From contig JALGQZ010000007.1 in the NCBI GenBank assembly GCA_023105745.1, forward strand, positions 52,805,569 to 52,869,568: a stretch of 64,000 nt of DNA. Reading direction: 5' to 3'. Shown here piece after piece: positions 31,831 through 44,664 of this stretch. Position numbers and translations under genes: made by a program. The stretch's first letter is position 1. Every line of letters starts with the position of its first letter. The DNA is from Austropuccinia psidii. Its lineage: Eukaryota > Basidiomycota > Pucciniomycetes > Pucciniales > Sphaerophragmiaceae. The notes beneath the pieces were generated by a model. The model saw only the letters and a list, made by a program, of their open reading frames with translations, was not told the DNA's origin and did not search any database.

Positions 31831-32937
31831 TATGGTCTCAAGCAGGCGCCGCTTGCTTGGTATCAGTGTCTCAAGGAATGGCTTCTGAAGATAGGTTTTG
31901 CTTCATGTGTCCTTGACCCTTGTGTCTTCTTCCGCTCCAAAGGAACTCCGACCTGGTTGTACATTCATGTTGATGATATTGCCATTTTTGGGGAGGACGT
32001 CTCGACATTCAAAAGAGAAATAGCTCAAGAATTTGACGTCAAGGACATATGTTGTTCTTACTTGATGTTAGGAATTAAAGTTACCCATGGGATTGGGTCC
32101 ATTTCCCTTGATCAGAGTCACTTCACTGAGTCCCTTCTAGATATGTATGGACTCAGTCAGTGTAAGTTGGTCACAACGCCTCTTGAGCCTCATGTTCATC
32201 TTCATCCTGCTACTGTTGAAGAATTGGCAAAGCTTCAATCTCTTGGAGTTAACTACCAAAGTGCGATTGGCAGCATTAATTATCTCAGCACTGCCACAAG
32301 ACCCAATCTCTCACATGCGGTCAGCTCTCTTTCTCAGTTCCTTGAAAGTCCCGGCATCAACCATTGGAATGGCTTTCTCCAAATTCTGAGGTACTTAAAG
32401 GGAACTCAGGGGCTTGGATTGGTATACACTCAAGGGGATCATTGTGATATAGTGGGGTACAGTGACGTCAACTGGGGTAATTTCCGGAGCACGAGGAGAT
32501 CGGTCATTGGTTATATTGCTCAATGCTGTGGTAATCATATTCTCTGGAAAACGCGCAAGCAGCCTTCTGTCTCTATCTCAACTGCTGAGGCAGAGTATAA
32601 GGCCTTGTGTGACTTAGTTTTGGAGCTTCTTTTGGCTAAGTCAGTGGTGTCTTGAATGTAACCTTCTTGTTGACTATTCAGCAATACCAATCTACAAGGA
32701 TAATCAGTCTTGCATCAACACTGAAAACGGGGACTGCAATTTGAACAATCGACGAATAAAGCACGTTGGCATACAACTTCACTTCATCAAAGAGGCAATA
32801 AAGTCTTTGATTTTCTCCCTTATCTATACACCAACTTTGTCCATGTTGGCTGACTTCCTCACTAAGTCAGTCAGCAGGCCAATCCTTTCTTGCTCTCTGC
32901 TTTCAATCGGTGTTGTTGGACTAGGAGTGAGGGGGGA
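31831..32937 (+). pseudogene. Element D Gag-Pol, 3' part (reverse transcriptase and RNase H)
   Basis: It resumes after the solo LTR at the same codon, reading LKQAPLAWY. The catalytic YIHVDD is present near 31960-31977. RNase H reads GYSDVNWGN near 32455, where relatives have SDADWGN, so a catalytic Asp is now Asn. A frame break near 32640 precedes the C-terminal piece with NRRIKHVGIQLHF and LADFLTKSV, which runs to the polypurine tract. Confidence 0.88.
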
Positions 32938-33418
32938 TGTTGAAAATCACAATCAAGACCAGTTTGATCAGCAAGACACCACTCCTAGTCCAACTGAAGC
33001 CACACCGCCACTATTAAAAAACTAACCAACCAAGATCGACATGTGCAGATCACCACGCATAATTGAACATTCTTAAGCTTATAAACCACCAACAAGAAAC
33101 CTGAATCAAGTCATTCATTCCTTCTCAATTCCTTCTCAAACCTTACACTCTTTCCTTTCCTTTCTCTTTCTTTGTCTCTCCTTTCCAATATCATTTCCTC
33201 TTTCTATTCTTTACATCTCTCATACTCTTTCCTTCCGTTTTGATTATTATTAAGATTCACCTGCTTGATTCAGATCATATTCAATTGTGCCTACCTTTGC
33301 TACTTCTCTTGATTATAGCTATTTGTAGTCCACCGTTTAGGTACAATCTTCTCATTCATACATATTTACTTCCACCATCATGAATGCAATGTTACCGTTT
33401 AGTTTTTTGATTCTAACA
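32938..33418 (+). repeat. 3' LTR of element D
   Basis: 481 bp, ending TCTAACA, followed by ATTTC. Confidence 0.92.
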
Positions 33419-33423
33419 ATTTC

Positions 33424-34658
33424 GACACCTGGGCTTCAATGGTCCAAAATGAAACTTTCAAGATCATGCTAATTCTAGTTGTCTTTAACAAATACATACC
33501 CTATAAGCTTGATATTGAGACTGCCTTCTTACATGGAAAAATGGACACAAATGTCTATGCCAAGCAGGTCAAGGGGTTTGAAGGTCCTGGGAAGGAAGGA
33601 TGGGTTTGGCGGCTAAATAAGTCCCTGTATGGTACAAAACAGGCCCCAAGGATGTGGAAAGCTAAGTTGGTTGAAGTGCTTGGTAGTCTAGGAATGTGAC
33701 CTACAAGAGCAGATGATTCGATATATTCAAACAGGGACCAAAGTTTGTTTTTGCATGTCCATGTTGATGACAGTTTCTTGATAGGGAAATTTGAGAATTA
33801 AATACTCTCTTTCCTCAACATGTTAGATGCAATCTTGAAGCTTACGTACCAAAAAAGGCCAACCCATAACCTAGGTTATTGTATTGACTGGTTGTTCAAA
33901 GGAACCGTCCAGTTAAGCCATAGAGATCTGATATCTCAACCACTCAAGGATCACAATATGGAAAAAAGTCAAAGTGTCAAAACTCCATGTAACAGCAATC
34001 TCCTTAAAGAGCTGGAAGTTATTGGTGATCCTATCTCAATTACGTCCTACCAGCAAGCCATTGGTAGTTTGAACTACTTAGACCAACACACCAGACCAGA
34101 CATCTCCTATACTGTAAATGCACTCTTGAGGTATGCGAGTCACCCTACAGCAAGGCATTGGGTTGCACTCAAGCCTCTCTTCCGCTACCTTAAAGGGAGC
34201 AGTGGACTCTGTCTACATTACTCAAACCAAGACACCCACTCCTGTGATGGGCTGGTAGGCTGGGCTGATGCAGATTACGCCAACGATAAAGTAGAATGAA
34301 AATCTATAACCGGAACTCTAATCAATTTTCTTGGTACTCCGGTATCATGGTTGAGCAAAAAACAATCTGTCGCTGCTCAGTCTACGACTGTGGCCGAGTT
34401 TATCTCTATGAATATCTGTGCCAAGCAGTTCCGTTGGTTTGCTTCCTTACTGAATGACTTCAATCAAAGGGTAGCCAAGCCAGTGATTTACAACGATAAC
34501 TCAGGAGCTGTGACTATATCCAGCCAGGCCAGCCTGAATGCCAAGACAAAGCATATTGAAATCCGATACCAATACGTTAGAGATCTAGTTGTGAAAAAGC
34601 TGATGGTAGTTAAGCAAGTTGTAACCAATGATATGCTTGCTGACGCGCTAACGAAGCC
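33424..34658 (+). pseudogene. Element G Pol, middle part (reverse transcriptase and RNase H)
   Basis: It continues the reverse transcriptase interrupted at 26487: DTWASM, then ETAFLHGKMD near 33510 and SLYGTKQAPRMW near 33625. A TGA lies near 33697. HVHVDDSFL near 33762-33785 keeps both catalytic aspartates. The RNase H motif GWADADYAND lies near 34260, followed by a TGA at 34297, then the rest of RNase H (34351 on) ending ADALTKP where E is inserted. It is the same family as F. Confidence 0.87.
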
Positions 34659-35027
34659 TTTCAAAAAACAAAAGCCATAATGAGCTTAGGTTAGTCAATC
34701 CTAGCCTAAAAGCACTAGACTACGTAGTTATCTGCCACAGGCAGCGTAACATAGCATCAGAAACTTACTCTGACCTTACATCCATAGCCCAAGCAACACG
34801 ATGTAAGGAAAGCTACTAGTCCGTCGAGTTTGCCTGGGTACAAATGTGATCATATGTCAAAGAAATAAGAACACTATAAAAAGACCTCCAGGAGGACTTT
34901 GGAGAAAAAGGGGGAATTGAACAATCATCATTATATAATAAATACTAAAATCATCTTACAAATTTTACCTAATTTCTGGCAATTATCTTTTGTAATTTAC
35001 CCTTAAAAATACATTTGTGTTCTATCA
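34659..35027 (+). repeat. 5' LTR of element E
   Basis: 369 bp; partner of 44665-45018. The first dinucleotide is mutated from TG to TT. Confidence 0.88.
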
Positions 35028-35041
35028 GATTTACAGTCTTG
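35028..35041 (+). promoter_or_regulatory. Primer binding site of element E (half-tRNA-Tyr type)
   Basis: GATTTACAGTCTTG directly after the LTR. Confidence 0.75.
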
Positions 35042-35071
35042 TGTTTCTTCCATATAAATACTTATAACATA

Positions 35072-35523
35072 ATGAATGAAAAATCACTTGATATCAAAGA
35101 TATATCAACAATCATTATCCTTGATGGAACAAACTATGGAAACTGGCAAATGCGTATGAAAACTCACCTAAGATCAAGGGACCTGTTGGAAGTTTTCAAG
35201 AAATCAATTGCTCCTGATGCCTCCACTAGTGCAGTAAACAAATGGACCAAAGCAAGCTTCGAAGCTATCAATCTCATCACAAAAAGAATAAATGAAAGAG
35301 TTTTTAGAGAAGCTATGAGCTCTGAGACTATTGAGGATTGCCGCGAACTGTGGTCCAAAATTGCTGATCAATATGCTTCCAAACAATTGGTCAACCAAGG
35401 TAGGGTATGGATGGATTGGCAACAATGCTTCTTCAATGGTAACCTACAGAACTACATTGACACTTGCGAAAAGCTAATGATGGAACTGGATGCAGTTAGC
35501 ATTGTAGTTCCAAATGAACTAAT
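35072..35523 (+). pseudogene. Element E Gag, N-terminal part
   Basis: Starts MNEKSLDIKDISTIIILDGTN. It matches H's Gag, including NYGNWQMRMKTHLRSRDLL, and stays open for about 150 codons up to the insertion of F within NEL. The last residues of the ORF after NEL are read from F's LTR and are not Gag. Confidence 0.85.
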
Positions 35524-36268
35524 TGTTGGAATAGTTTGGGATATCACCCTGAACATGGGTTAGGTTTAATTGCTTTCGGCTCCCTCTCTCTCCTTGCCTC
35601 CATCTTAGGCTCCCACTCTCCTTGATAATCTATTTTTTCTTTCCTTTCTTTTCTCCTTAACTCATCACCATCACTCAACAAGCCAGGGATGAATGTTCAT
35701 GATAAAAGCAACCAACATCAGATACACCTCGAGGAAGAAAACACTTCAGTCCTCTCTTATAATTCAGAAGTTACTCACATGTAGTCTCCAATCACTCAAG
35801 TCTTTCACACTTTCACCCAGAACGCTTGGGAGGATTGTTACAGGTAATTATACGTCAATTCACTACGTTGGTATGGTTGTTAATTGTTTTCTCCCTACAA
35901 ATCAGTGTTAGAGGTGTCAGGCATAGTTTTTTAGAATAAAAAAACTTATAGTTTTTTTTTAGTACTCTTACTGTTAGTCAGGTATTTATTTCACTGTCAC
36001 CACACATAGCTGTGTCTTTACTTATCTCTATATTATTTTTTAGTTTGATTGTCTGATTAATCATACTGCTATACATATACATTGAGCTTACAAAAGTGAT
36101 ATTGATATCTATTGTTAAAACAGTAGGTACTGTTGTTATCTCTCTCATATCTTGTTATCTCTATTTATTTCCTCACTGAATTGTGTTTTAGTTCTATCTC
36201 TTTATTACTGCTACTGGTTTTTATTAAGTTATCCAAGCAATAAAGATTGTCAAACTAAAACTCTTTCA
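35524..36268 (+). repeat. 5' LTR of element F
   Basis: 745 bp, partner of 40368-41114. Its ORF of about 72 codons (35693-35911) recurs in the other LTR as part of the repeat and has no known domain. Confidence 0.9.
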
Positions 36269-36340
36269 TGGTAGCGAGAGTTAGTTGCAATTGTGCTTAA
36301 TAGGAAACCGGAGTAAGAAAAAAAAGAAATCTAGTTTGAG

Positions 36341-39300
36341 ATGGAAAAAAACGGCCAATCCTCCTCTGAAGATGACGGTTATCGAACCAAAATCATCACT
36401 CTCAACTGAGAAAACTGGGTCCAGTGGAGCTTCCAGCTTGAAAACTTCCTTACCGGAAGAGGTAATGAAGACTTATTATCTCCTTCAACTACTGAATAAA
36501 TAAAGTCTCTAAAATTCAAAAAGAAAAACAGAAGTGCACTTGCACTATTGTGGACGTGTGTCAGTTCCGATTTCCATGGAGTACTTCTTTCCAACAAGGG
36601 CTCTTTCTACGAATCATGGAATGCATTGGGGGAGGCATGCAGAAAGAACTCCACTGTCATCATGTGTGAAACCCTATTCAAGCTCATTTCAATTCAATAC
36701 GAACCTGGCTCCTCTTTGGAAAAACACATTGACCTCTTTCAAACAGTGTAATCAAGCTACAAATAAATAACCTATGAGGCAGAAGGAAAAATGGAAATAT
36801 CATCAACCATTGCAGAGGCTTTCTTCATTTGAAGCCTGAAGAAAGACAATGAACTTACAGGCCTTGTTCAGATGCTGTACAATATCAAGCCCTTTGAGTT
36901 GACATCTGTCATGAATCGAGTGGAAGTTGAACACTCACGTTGAAGGCCCTGCTCAATAACAAGCACTAGCAGTGGATAAACAGAAACAACCTGATCAGTC
37001 AAAGCCACCAACTTGTGGAGTGCATCAAGGTAGAGGCCAAAGAACCGCCTGAGGTCAAGGAAAAGGAAAAACACAAACAAACCCTAGAAATGAAGAAGAC
37101 TCAGTCAGATGACTTGAGCGTCTTTGAAAAATATTTGCTAAACTTGATGAAAAACAGAACAACAATGCCAATGTTGTCTCTGAAAACAGCAAGGATCCAG
37201 CTGCTGCACCTCACTCATCTGATTCAGATGCCTTTGTTCTGGAAGATGAAGTACTTAACATAGGATCTGGATTAAAAAACCAAGTCTATCTTGACTCTGG
37301 AGCAGGATGATCTGTTGTGAATAACCTCTCTTCGCTGGCTAATATCATAAAAGTCAACAAGCAAGTTAATACCTATTCTGATCCTGTGAGCATAACTCAT
37401 CAAGGAACATTATCCTTCCGAGGAATTGACATCTCACCGGTGTACTACGCACCCAAAGGAAAGGTCAATCTACTCTCAGTATCAGAGGTCATTGACCATG
37501 GCCTCAAACCAGTTCTAAAAGGAAACTCATTTCTAATTATGCAAGGAAACCGCATTGTGGCTACATTCAACCAATCAGGAAATTTTTTTGCATCTAAGAT
37601 AGTGTCTCAGTTTGCATACTCATTTGATACCCCCACTGTTAAACAAGACTGGCATAGCATCCTTGGACACCCTAGTGATACATAAATCAAAAAATTAATT
37701 AACAACAAAGTGTTTCAGGACAATTTAAATCCTCTAAAGAATGCCAGGTGTGTCTACATGCTAAGATTAAAAGACTACCTCATTTGCAATGCTTACCCAC
37801 TGTTGATTGTCCTTTTGTTAATATTTATGCAGATACTCTTGAAATCTCACCTCCTACTCAGCAGGGACATTGGTATATCCTAGTGTTAATTGATTACTAC
37901 AGTTGCTTCAATTTGATACATCTCATGACAGAAAAAGGCCTAGCGGAAGAAATTATTCTTTCTTATTTCACTGAGCTCAAAAATAAGCTTGGTGTCACTC
38001 CTGGTTACTTACATAATGATCAAGGAGGAGAGTTTGATTCCACCACTTTCTGAAATGCACTGGTTTTTCAAGGTGTCAGTCTTGAAACAGGACCACTTCA
38101 CTCTCCTCAAACTAATGGAGTGGCAGAATGCTTTAACCAAATCCTACTAACAAAAATTAGGTGTCTGCTGGCTCAATCTAATATCCCAATCTGCTACTGG
38201 AATGAGGCTTCTATGCATGCCTCTATTCTTTTGAGTCATCTTCCTCATAATTTCTTTGAAATGAGATAACCAAACAATATACTGATTGAAAAGAAGATGA
38301 CTATTCAGCCAGTGTTCAGCCTAACCAAGATCATTCCCTTTGGAGTTAAGGTACTAATCAAGAAGGAGTATCCAGCCAGTAAAATTAATCCAACAGGTCA
38401 AGCAATGAAGGCTTTGACGTTCAAACCATACTCTGATGCTCTTAGAGTCCTGGACACTGCCACAGGCAAGATCAAGGTGTCACGGGACTATTCCCAGCTG
38501 AAGTCTGAGACATTGGTCATACTAAGGAAAAATCCCTCTTTGTTGCCGATATCAAAAAATCAAGTTAATGTTCCAACCATCCCTCTTCCAACTCTTACAA
38601 TGTCAAATTCTCCCATTATTCAAGTATTTGACAGCTCAACCAACAAAGACAATCAGATGGTTAATCCTGCAGGGCCATCTGAATCATCAAGAGGCTATAA
38701 CTATGTACTGTATTATGAAAAAGCTCCACAAAATGTGTCCAGTAGGATTAGCACTGGAAATATAATTGAAGGAAGCCCATGTAACCAACATCCTCCTGAA
38801 CCTTTACTCCTGGCCGATGTCTTAACCTACAGTCAGGTACTATCTGATCTCACTGAAGAACAAGAATGGAGGACAGAAATGAACCATGAATTTGACTCAC
38901 TTACCACTCATAACACTGGTGAGCTCATTCCCTATCCTAATGATGGCTCAAAGGTCATTGGGGGTGTATGGATACTCACCAGGAAAAAGAACGAATTTGG
39001 AGAATTTTATTGTCATAAAGCTAGATGGGTGGTACTTGGTAATCATCAAGAGCATATGCTTCATTACTATGACACCTGGGCATCAGTTGGACAGAATGAG
39101 ACCTTCAAAGTTATGCTTGTAATGGTAGTAAATAAAGGCTTTATTCCATATCAGTTTGACATTGAGACATATTTCCTTCATGGGGAAATGGATGCTAATG
39201 TCTATGTCAAACAGGTTAAAGTTTTTGAGGTGCCTGGAAGGGAAGGCTGGGTTTGGAAGCTTAACAAGTCACTCTATGGGACTAAGCAAGCCCCTCAGAT

Positions 39301-40360
39301 TTGGAAGATGAAGCTGGCTAAGGTACTAAGCGATCTTGGGCTATTCCTTTCAAGGTCCGACGACTCCCTATATGTCAATGAAAGAAAAACTCTCTTTCTT
39401 CATGTTCATGTAGATGATGGGTTTATAATCAGTAAATCAGAGAAGGAAATTGTAAATTTCTTAAAAAATCTAAATGGAATACTCAAACTGAAATCACAGA
39501 AAAAACCATCACAGCACCTAGGATACCGTCTCAAATGGTTGCCAGATGGGAATGTTCAGTTAAGTCGGCAGGATCTAATTTCACAGCTACTCAAAACTCA
39601 TGGCATGGAGAAGAGCCAAGGAGTAAAAACCACATGTAATGGAAACTTCCTGAAGGAACTGGAATCCATCGGAGAAGTGATCATGCTTACGGAGTATCAG
39701 CAAGCAATAGATATACTTAATTACATAGCCCAACACACTCTCCCCAACATCTCATACACTGTAAATTCACTGTCAAGGTATGCCACTCACCCAAACAACA
39801 AGCACTGGGTGGCACTTAAACATCTCCTTCATTACCTCAAGGGTACCCTTAGTCTATCACTATGTTTTATTCAACACTGCAGCAGTGACCTGAGGGGCCT
39901 AGTAGGATGGGCTGATGCCGACTACGCTAATGATTGAATAGAAAGGAAGTCAATCACAGGTAACATGATTACTTACTGTGGAAATCCAATATCATGGCTC
40001 AGTAAAAAGCAGTCTATTTTTGCACAATCAACAACAGAGGCGGAATTTATATCCATGAATTTCTGCTTAAAGCAACTTCGATGGATGAGCTTTCTCCTTA
40101 ACGATCTGGGTCTTCACTACGATAAGCCAGTCATTTGAAATGATAACTCTGGAGCAGTAACCATCTCTAAGCAAGCAAGTCTCAATCCTAACACAAAGAA
40201 CATTGAGATCCAATATCAATATTTACGAGACATGCTACTTAAGAAGCTCATTGACGTTAGACAAGTCAGTACAACTGAAATGATTGCCGATGTGCTCACA
40301 AAGCCTCTTGGGACACTAACAATTGCTGAGTCACTAAGAAAATTGCACCTCAAGAATTGA
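36341..40360 (+). pseudogene. Degraded Gag-Pol of copia element F
   Basis: Gag starts at ATG 36341 (MEKNGQSSSEDDGYRTK). It is broken by TGA or TAA codons near 36408, 36498, 36750, 36766 and 36830. There is no zinc knuckle; a charged tail lies near 37015-37120. The protease reads LDSGAG followed by TGA near 37300-37310. Integrase has NDQGGEFDS near 38020 and SPQTNGVAECFN near 38100, with AERF changed to AECF. One open frame (38297-39937) holds the linker and reverse transcriptase: ETYFLHGEMD (relatives have ETAFLHG), LYGTKQAPQIW and an intact HVHVDDG near 39400. RNase H has GWADADYAND, then TGA at 39935. The C-terminus ends near 40360 with TGA, just before the polypurine run. Confidence 0.88.
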
Positions 40361-40367
40361 GGAGGAG

Positions 40368-41114
40368 TTTTGGAATAGTTTGGGATATCACCCTGAACAT
40401 GGGTTAGGTTTAATTGCTTTCAGCTCCGTCTCTCTCCTTACCTCCATCTTAGGCTCCCGCTCTCCTTGATAATCTATTTTTTTCTTTCCTTTATTTTCTC
40501 CTTAACTCATCACCATCACTCAACAAGCCAGGGATGAATGTTCATGATAAAAGCAACCAACATCAGATACAACTTGAGCAAGAAAAAACTTCAGTCCTCT
40601 CTTATAATTCAAAATTTACTCACACATAGTCTTCAATCACTCAAGTTCTTCACACTCTCATCCATAATGCTTGGGAGGATTGTTACAGGTAGTTATACGT
40701 CAATTCACTATGTTGGTATGGTTGTTAATTGTTTTCTTCCTACAAATCAGTGTTAGAGGTGTCAGGCATAGTTTTTTAGAATAAAAACACTTATAATTTG
40801 TTTCTTAGTACTCTTACTGTTAATCAGGTATTTATTTCACTGTCACCACACATAGCTGTGTCTTTACTTATCTCTATATTATTTTTTAGTTTGATTGCCT
40901 GATTACTCATACTGCTATACATATACGTTGAGCTTATAAAAGTGATATTGATATCTATTGTTAAAAAAGTAGGTACTGTTGTTATCTCTCTCATATCTTG
41001 TTATCTCTATTGATTTCCTCACTAAGTTGTGTTTTAGTTCTATCTCTTTATTCCTGCTACTGGTTTTTATTAAGTTATTCAAGCGATAAAGATTGTTAAA
41101 CTAAAACTCTTTCA
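40368..41114 (+). repeat. 3' LTR of element F
   Basis: 747 bp; the first bases read TTTTGG instead of TGTTGG. It is preceded by GAGGAGGAG-like purines. Confidence 0.9.
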
Positions 41115-44100
41115 CTCCTATCCTACTCCTTACTAGAAAAGTTAGGAGGACACTCAAACCTCAGTCAATTTGTTGAAAACTTGTTTTTCAATGAGGAAAT
41201 CATTGAAAAACCATTGCTCATTCTTTTGCAACTGCAATATTTTGCCAATCACAATCATCACAACCCAGACAGAAATGAATCCACCTCCACAGCGCTATTA
41301 ACCCTGTCTGACAAACCTCACAAAATAGTACTCTATTGTGGTAATGGTAAGCACAACACATAAAAGGGAAGAAAGTTGGGCTGAGAACCCACACCTAAGA
41401 CCATCTTGAAAAGACAAGAAACACAAAAATAATCCTTCAGCTCACTTATCCATTGTCCAAGATCTAATAACCTTGTCAGAACCAACACAACCTCCCTTCA
41501 ACTAAGTAGTCATTGGCTGTGGTTGTATGCACCACATGTTCAATAACATCAAGTTCTTCTCCAACCATCCTAGATCCATAAGATCAGAAGTGGAAACTGG
41601 AGACAGGCAAAGCCACTTGATAGCCATTAGAATTGGCAAAGTGACTTTGAACTTCAATGGCAACACTCTCAAACTCAAAAATTTCCTACTCGTTCCAGGT
41701 ATGAAATGCAACCTTGTCAGCATGCTGGAAATATTTAAGAACCAATTAACTGTGCACCAACAAGATAAAACTTTTTCCCTCATTTCAAACCAAGAAGTGT
41801 TTCTCACTGGAGAAATAATCAATAGACTTATGTTCATTAGCTATGAACTACCCACTGTTCTTCTCACAATTGCAGAAAAACATTCCTGGCACAACAGGCT
41901 AGGAAATCCTGGGCCATCTGTCTTGAAAACTCTAGGCCTTCCTAAAATTGAAACATCATGTCCAAGCTGTGAAATAAGCAAAGCTCATAGACTTCTGTTT
42001 ACCCACCACTTTGACCCAGTCCAGAATCCCATGGATTCTATTCACATTGACCTGGTTGGGCCAATAACACCGGCATCTCTATCAGGATTTAAGTACCTCC
42101 TCACAATTGTTGACCAATCATCATCATTTAAAATTATGAAATTTCTGAAAAGAAAAACAGAAAGCTTTGACCAATTCATAATAGCCAAAAACTTCATGGA
42201 AAATCAACAAAATAGAAGAATGAAGAGACTCATGTCAGACCGGGGAGGTGAGTTTGTTAATGAAAAATTTAAAAAATTGGCTGAAGACTGTGGCTTCACA
42301 CACATCCTTTCACCACCTAGCACACTGGAACACAACGGATATGCCGAAGGCTGCAATTGTACTATCCTCAAAAAAGCTAGATGCCTCATGAGCATGGCAA
42401 ACCTACCGAATCATTATTAAGCTGAGGAAGTCAACACTGCTGTATTCCTAGAAAACCTTTCTACCACGCCTTAAAGAGGAAACAAGTCACCATATCAGCT
42501 ATGGAACAACTGTTTACCTAAATTGTAAATGTTAAGAACCTTTGGATTTTGTGCTGTGATATACAATTCAATAAATCAAAGAGATTTGAAACTGTCTCCC
42601 CCTGGTCAGGAGGGGTTACTCTTGAGTTTTGAAAATGAAAATACCTTCTATAGAATCTTACAATTGGCCAACCTAAAAGTTGTCATAACCAGAAATGCAA
42701 TCTTCAATGAGAACATCTTTCCGCGGGTCCGTGAAGGAAGAAGCAAAACACCATGGACTGTGGAAGAAATATCTAATCAACCTACCAAAAGTTCAGTCCC
42801 ATCAGCTGTTGAACTGAGCTTATTTCCTCCAGAAATCAATCGCTCCAAATCAGCAGAAACAACTGAGAAAAACCCTACACACACTGACAATTTACTTGAA
42901 GAAACAGTGTTTGAAGAAGTAGATACTCTCCATGCCCAAACAGAAGCAGAGAGTATATGCAACAATGAACACTTGGTGGACCAACAACAGAAAAGCACCA
43001 ATGACAGAACTTCAAGGCTGAAGGTCATTGGACCACGTCATCCAACCCTGATCACCTCCAACATTGATCCTCTCCACATACTATCATACACACGAAGGCC
43101 AAGAAGTTATCTAACAGTATCAGAAGAAATACTGAAAACTTACAACAGTGCCCTAAAGTCAGATAATCAATCAGCTTGAGTAACAGAAATAGAAAAAGAA
43201 CTCTCTAATATTGACAAGCTGAAGGTATGGAATGTGATCAACCTCAAGAAGGAACATAAGCTCATTGGTACTATGTGGGTCTTTAAGGTAAAGAAAAACC
43301 ACCTCAATCAAGTAATAGAACGCAAGGCCTGTCTTTGTGCTCAAGGGTTCAGACAAACCCTTGGAGTGGACTTTGATAAAACTTATTCCCCAACAGGAAG
43401 GATACATTCCTTAAGGGCACTAATTGCACATTCCTGCCTTAAAAAACTGGACTTTCACCAGGTTGACATCAAGAGCGCCTTCCTAAATGTGCCACTGAAC
43501 ACAATAGTCTACCTTAACATTCCTCAAGGACTTGCCATTGATCGTTGACAATACTGCCTGCGCCTTAACAAAGCAATTTACGGCCTTAAACAGGCCCCAC
43601 TGGCCTGGTACACTCATCTTCAGGAATGGCTGCAAAATACAGGTTTTGCAACCTGTAAGCTGGATCCTTGCGTTTTCCACAGAAAAAATCCGGAAAAAGT
43701 GTGGATTTATGTCCATGTTGACAACATTGCAATATTTGGGAAAAATCTTCACATTTTCAAGAAAGAAATCAAAGATATGGGACCCTGAATCTCTTACTGG
43801 GAGTGAAACTTAGTCAGCTGGAGGAGGGAATTGGTATGGATCAACAACATTTTGTTGAATCCCTGCTTGAGCTGTATGGGAAGCAAGACTGCAAACCCGT
43901 CAGTACCCCTCTTGTACCCAACAAACATCCGGTGCCTGCTACAGAAGAAGAGAGAATTGCCTTTCATTCTCTTCAAATAAACTTTAGAAGTGCCGTTGGG
44001 AGCATTAATTACCTCAGTACGGTGACACGGCCTGATCTATCCTTTGCAGTGAGTAGCCTGTCTCAATACCTTGAAAAACCAGGTATACAAAACTGGAGGG

Positions 44101-44664
44101 CTTTCCTCCATGTTCTCAAATACCTTTGTGGGACACAAGAAATGGGATTATGGTACTCATGGAAAGGAGAGGTAGGCCTCATTGCTTATAGCAATGGGGA
44201 CTGGGGGAACTGTTGTGAGACAAGACAATCCACTTGCGGCTTCCTAGCACAGCTTCATGGCTGCTTGACTTTTTGGAAAACCAGGAAACAACCCTTGGTG
44301 TCTATTTCTACAGCTGAAGCTGAGTATAAGTCACTCTGTGACTTAACTTCTGAACTGCTGTGGTTCCGCAAACTGTGTCAGGAAGCAAACATTCTCCTAC
44401 TTAACATGGCAATAACCATCTGGGAAGAAAACCAAAGCTGCATTAACATTGCAAATGGTAATTGCAACTTCAATAACAAAAGGATGAAGCATGTGGACAT
44501 ACAGCTTCACTTTGTGAAAGAGGCAATCCAATCCAACCTCATCACACTTCAATATGCCCCAACTACAGAGATGCTGGCTGATTTCCTTACAAAATCAGTA
44601 CCAAATCCCACTCTCGTATGGGAATCAGCAAAACTAGGAATTTTTAGACTAGGAGTGAGGGGGA
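41115..44664 (+). pseudogene. Element E Gag-Pol, main part
   Basis: Gag resumes at LLSYSLL near 41115. The zinc motif YCGNGKHN near 41335-41357 is cut by a deletion of about 10 bases relative to H. The protease reads GCGCMHHMF near 41515-41540, where relatives have DCGATHHMF, so the catalytic Asp is lost. Integrase (41527-42420) keeps SDRGGEFVNE, but AER has become AEG near 42345. A stop follows at 42418. The variable linker is 42529-43179. Reverse transcriptase fragments lie at 43234-43813, with YVHVDN near 43710-43727: the second active-site Asp is Asn. A frameshift near 43790-43805 leads to RNase H (43803 on, with AYSNGDWGN, so SDADWGN is also altered), which continues into the 3' LTR. All three enzymes carry lesions. 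Confidence 0.88.

Larger units (their letters stand above)
26488..33418 (+). mobile_element. Copia element D carrying a gypsy solo LTR
   Basis: Inserted in G's reverse transcriptase with near-perfect target duplication ATTTT/ATTTC (26483-26487, 33419-33423). LTRs 26488-26974 (487 bp) and 32938-33418 (481 bp) start TGTTGAAAATCAC and end TAACA. The primer site GATTTACAGTCTTG is at 26975-26988 and the polypurine run GGAGTGAGGGGGG lies just before 32938. Without the 1937-bp solo LTR and its duplication, D would be about 5.0 kb. Same family type as B by LTR start and protein sequence. Confidence 0.92.
35524..41114 (+). mobile_element. Copia element F (same family as G), inside E
   Basis: 5591 bp. 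LTRs 35524-36268 (745 bp) and 40368-41114 (747 bp) start TGTTGGAATAG (TTTTGG in the 3' copy) and end AACTCTTTCA. The flanks are CTAAT and CTCCT, a weak duplication with 3 of 5 bases matching, but removing F and one copy restores E's Gag frame. The primer site is TGGTAGCGAGAGTTAG at 36269-36284. This is the third nesting level: host, G, E, F. Confidence 0.88.

Noticed and set aside
35693..35911. 72-codon ORF also found at 40538-40756
   Set aside because: Its repetition is explained by the two LTRs of element F. Differences between copies do not favour coding.
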